Below are positions 62,479-64,000 of a stretch of DNA of 64,000 nt, piece by piece (positions within the stretch are counted from its first letter, which is position 1; each line of letters opens with the position of its first letter). Where the stretch lies: NCBI GenBank assembly GCA_949372655.1, contig CASIAI010000001.1, positions 77,279 to 141,278 of the forward strand, written 5' to 3'. The DNA comes from Candidatus Poseidoniaceae archaeon. GTDB taxonomy: Archaea; Thermoplasmatota; Poseidoniia; Poseidoniales; Poseidoniaceae. Both the position numbers and the translations under genes were made by a program. A model generated the notes under the pieces. That model was not told the DNA's origin and made no database searches. It worked only from the letters and a program-made list of their open reading frames with translations.

Positions 62479-64000
62479 TCAATCACCTCTCTGTTTTTTT
62501 TCCACCATTTAGAAACAAATTCTGCTGTAGGTCCTTGTAAAATTTCCACTGTTGATTTTGAAAAATAATCCAGCGAATCTATCTCCTCTTGTGATGCTTT
62601 GCCCATACACAGTATATTTTTAGGTATGGGTAATGCATTTTCTACCCATGACCTAGCCGAGGATGGTGATGATAGAAGCAGTACGTCATCAGCATCCATT
62701 TCTATAGAATTTATAGTTATCGATTTATTCTCATAACCAATCCATGAATTAACTTCAAAACCTAAATCTTTCAAGCCATTGATGAATTTTTTAGAAGCGA
62801 CATTAGAGCGGGGAATCATTAGACTTGTATCCTTTGAAACCTTTCTTTCGATAAAGTCTGTTAATTCACTGGAATTTCTAGACTTTGCACAGATTGAAAC
62901 AGTTACTCCTCGCATAAAACATGCCCTTGCAGTCCCCTCACCAATAGCTAACCATTGAATGCGATTAAAGTCGTCATTTTTGGCTGCGACTTCGATTGCA
63001 CATTTAGCTGCAAAGGGAGAAGTCAAAACCAAATAAGGCCACTCAGACCTTGGAATATCATCATCTAAGAAATTAGAAGGCCAATTATCAGAAATAGAAT
63101 TCAATTCAATTACTGGTTGATTCAAAATATCAATTCCATCATTTTGTAGTATTGTAGCCAACCTATCGGAATTCAAAGTTGAAATTAGTTTTGGCCCTTT
63201 ATTATTATTATATGATTTGGTAATTTCTTGTTTTGGTAATTCAATTTTTAATTCTGAAATCAGACCATTATACCTTGTACTACCAAAATTCAATCCTTTA
63301 CAAAAAATCTGCTTCCAGTTCATAGGAGATACTTGTAATGTTACTTTTTCACCAATCACTTTTATTCCCGCTGGGTATAAGCAACCACCGCCTAAAGAAG
63401 ATAATATTTCACGCTCTTGGACTATTTCGCGTTCTGATTCAGGATGATTCAAAATATCTCTATACTCTTGAAATAAATCAATATCTTCTGTTCTACAGTG
63501 AACTGATATCGAACCCTGACCAGGTGCTGTAGGCCATTCTTTTTCACATATTCGAACTGCACTAAATTTAAGAATCCAAGGTTCTAGAGCGTTGATTTCA
63601 TACAACCTTTTCAAACCAATTTCGGCGAGTATTATCGCATCAATACGCCCCTCTTTTAATCTCTTTAATCTTGTCTCAACTTGACCCCTAACCGCTATTG
63701 GAATAATGTCTGGACGTCGCGCTAAAACAAATGATTGCCTTCTACCTGAAACTGTACCAATCATACCTGATTTAGGAATCACGCTCAATACTTGATCTAG
63801 AGAATAATCTAAATCCATACTAAATAAATCTCCAAGATTACCATATCCCTCCTTGGTCGGGAAAATCAGAAGGTCACTTGTACATCCACGTTCTAAATAT
63901 GCTAAATTAGAAATTTGCTTATTGATTTCTACTGGTACATCTTTACTTGAATGGACTGCTATATCTATATTATTATTCAGTAATTCTGAATCTACTGCAT
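62475..64000 (-). CDS. HemC-HemD fusion: hydroxymethylbilane synthase + uroporphyrinogen-III synthase (5' end outside window)
   Basis: The track starts this ORF at 63818, but the frame stays open to the window edge and encodes DIAVHSSKDVPVEINKQISN and ERGCTSDLLI before it, the HemC N-terminal half. HemC continues with VRGQVETRLKRLKEGRIDAIILAEIGLKRLYE, TAPGQGSISVHCR and SSLGGGCLYPAGIKV (dipyrromethane Cys). From about codon 205 of the track ORF the protein becomes HemD (LISTLNSDRLATILQNDG, LTSPFAAKCAIEVAAKN, LLSSPSSARSWVENALP). One chain would then polymerise porphobilinogen and close the ring. It overlaps hemB by 4 bp. The gene start is missing. Confidence 0.93.
   Translation of the reverse strand, partial: AVDSELLNNNIDIAVHSSKDVPVEINKQISNLAYLERGCTSDLLIFPTKEGYGNLGDLFSMDLDYSLDQVLSVIPKSGMIGTVSGRRQSFVLARRPDIIPIAVRGQVETRLKRLKEGRIDAIILAEIGLKRLYEINALEPWILKFSAVRICEKEWPTAPGQGSISVHCRTEDIDLFQEYRDILNHPESEREIVQEREILSSLGGGCLYPAGIKVIGEKVTLQVSPMNWKQIFCKGLNFGSTRYNGLISELKIELPKQEITKSYNNNKGPKLISTLNSDRLATILQNDGIDILNQPVIELNSISDNWPSNFLDDDIPRSEWPYLVLTSPFAAKCAIEVAAKNDDFNRIQWLAIGEGTARACFMRGVTVSICAKSRNSSELTDFIERKVSKDTSLMIPRSNVASKKFINGLKDLGFEVNSWIGYENKSITINSIEMDADDVLLLSSPSSARSWVENALPIPKNILCMGKASQEEIDSLDYFSKSTVEILQGPTAEFVSKWWKKNREVID

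Overview
The window looks like a chromosomal segment of a planktonic euryarchaeon of the Thermoplasmatota, most likely a Marine Group II/III (Poseidoniales-type) organism. This is inference. It rests on an archaeal S10/spc ribosomal protein order containing aIF1/SUI1 and an RNase P protein, class I LysRS, aIF2-beta, a thermosome, a Hef helicase-nuclease and an intron-bearing tRNA-Trp. A 16S rRNA gene with no 23S gene beside it, an arrangement known from Thermoplasma, points the same way. The DNA is AT-rich. I saw no insertion sequence, prophage or CRISPR array, so this is a dense housekeeping region with a few accessory islands.

Layout. 1-5.8 kb: NOG1-like GTPase (partial), small proteins including a pterin carbinolamine dehydratase, aIF2-beta, a GfcR-type regulator and LysRS. 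5.8-10.4 kb: carAB. 10.5-20.3 kb: Trm56, dihydropteroate synthase, TraB, DHH and LemA proteins, a TauE transporter, a thiolase and membrane proteins. 20.4-23.2 kb: NAD kinase and a lone 16S rRNA gene on the minus strand with a hairpin/U-tract terminator and a GC-rich leader. 23.2-37.9 kb: one long minus-strand array from L3 to L15, then SecY and a small membrane protein. 38.2-45.7 kb: Hef, then a three-gene unit built around an SdhB-like and an HdrB-like protein that have lost their Fe-S cysteines, then a thermosome subunit. 45.8-54.6 kb: a large surface protein, membrane proteins, an aminotransferase and a secreted subtilase. 54.6-55.9 kb: tRNA-Trp (with a box C/D guide in its intron), the tiny L41e gene, tRNA-Arg and tRNA-Ala. 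55.9-64 kb: a nearly complete bacterial-type, oxygen-dependent heme cluster (hemCD-B-L-E-F-G, with hemH convergent).

How genes work together. carAB supplies carbamoyl phosphate. The heme genes run from glutamate-1-semialdehyde to protoheme. folP (and perhaps the pterin dehydratase) serve pterin/folate metabolism. The ribosomal array, SecY, 16S, NOG1, aIF2-beta, LysRS and tRNAs form the translation and export core.

Most interesting items: (1) the SdhB/HdrB-like pair in which nearly every cluster ligand is gone while the fold is clearly kept, fused to a ferredoxin and a flavodoxin; (2) a C-terminal GLPxGWxxxQWNxYGxQWLE tail shared by two unrelated membrane proteins; (3) a 32-nt element, 24/32 identical, upstream of both the 16S gene and the S10 operon, each followed by a structured GC-rich leader; (4) SecY with about 145 extra N-terminal residues; (5) L32e with an N-terminal SAP domain; (6) the tRNA-Trp intron whose guides fit Cm34 and Um39.
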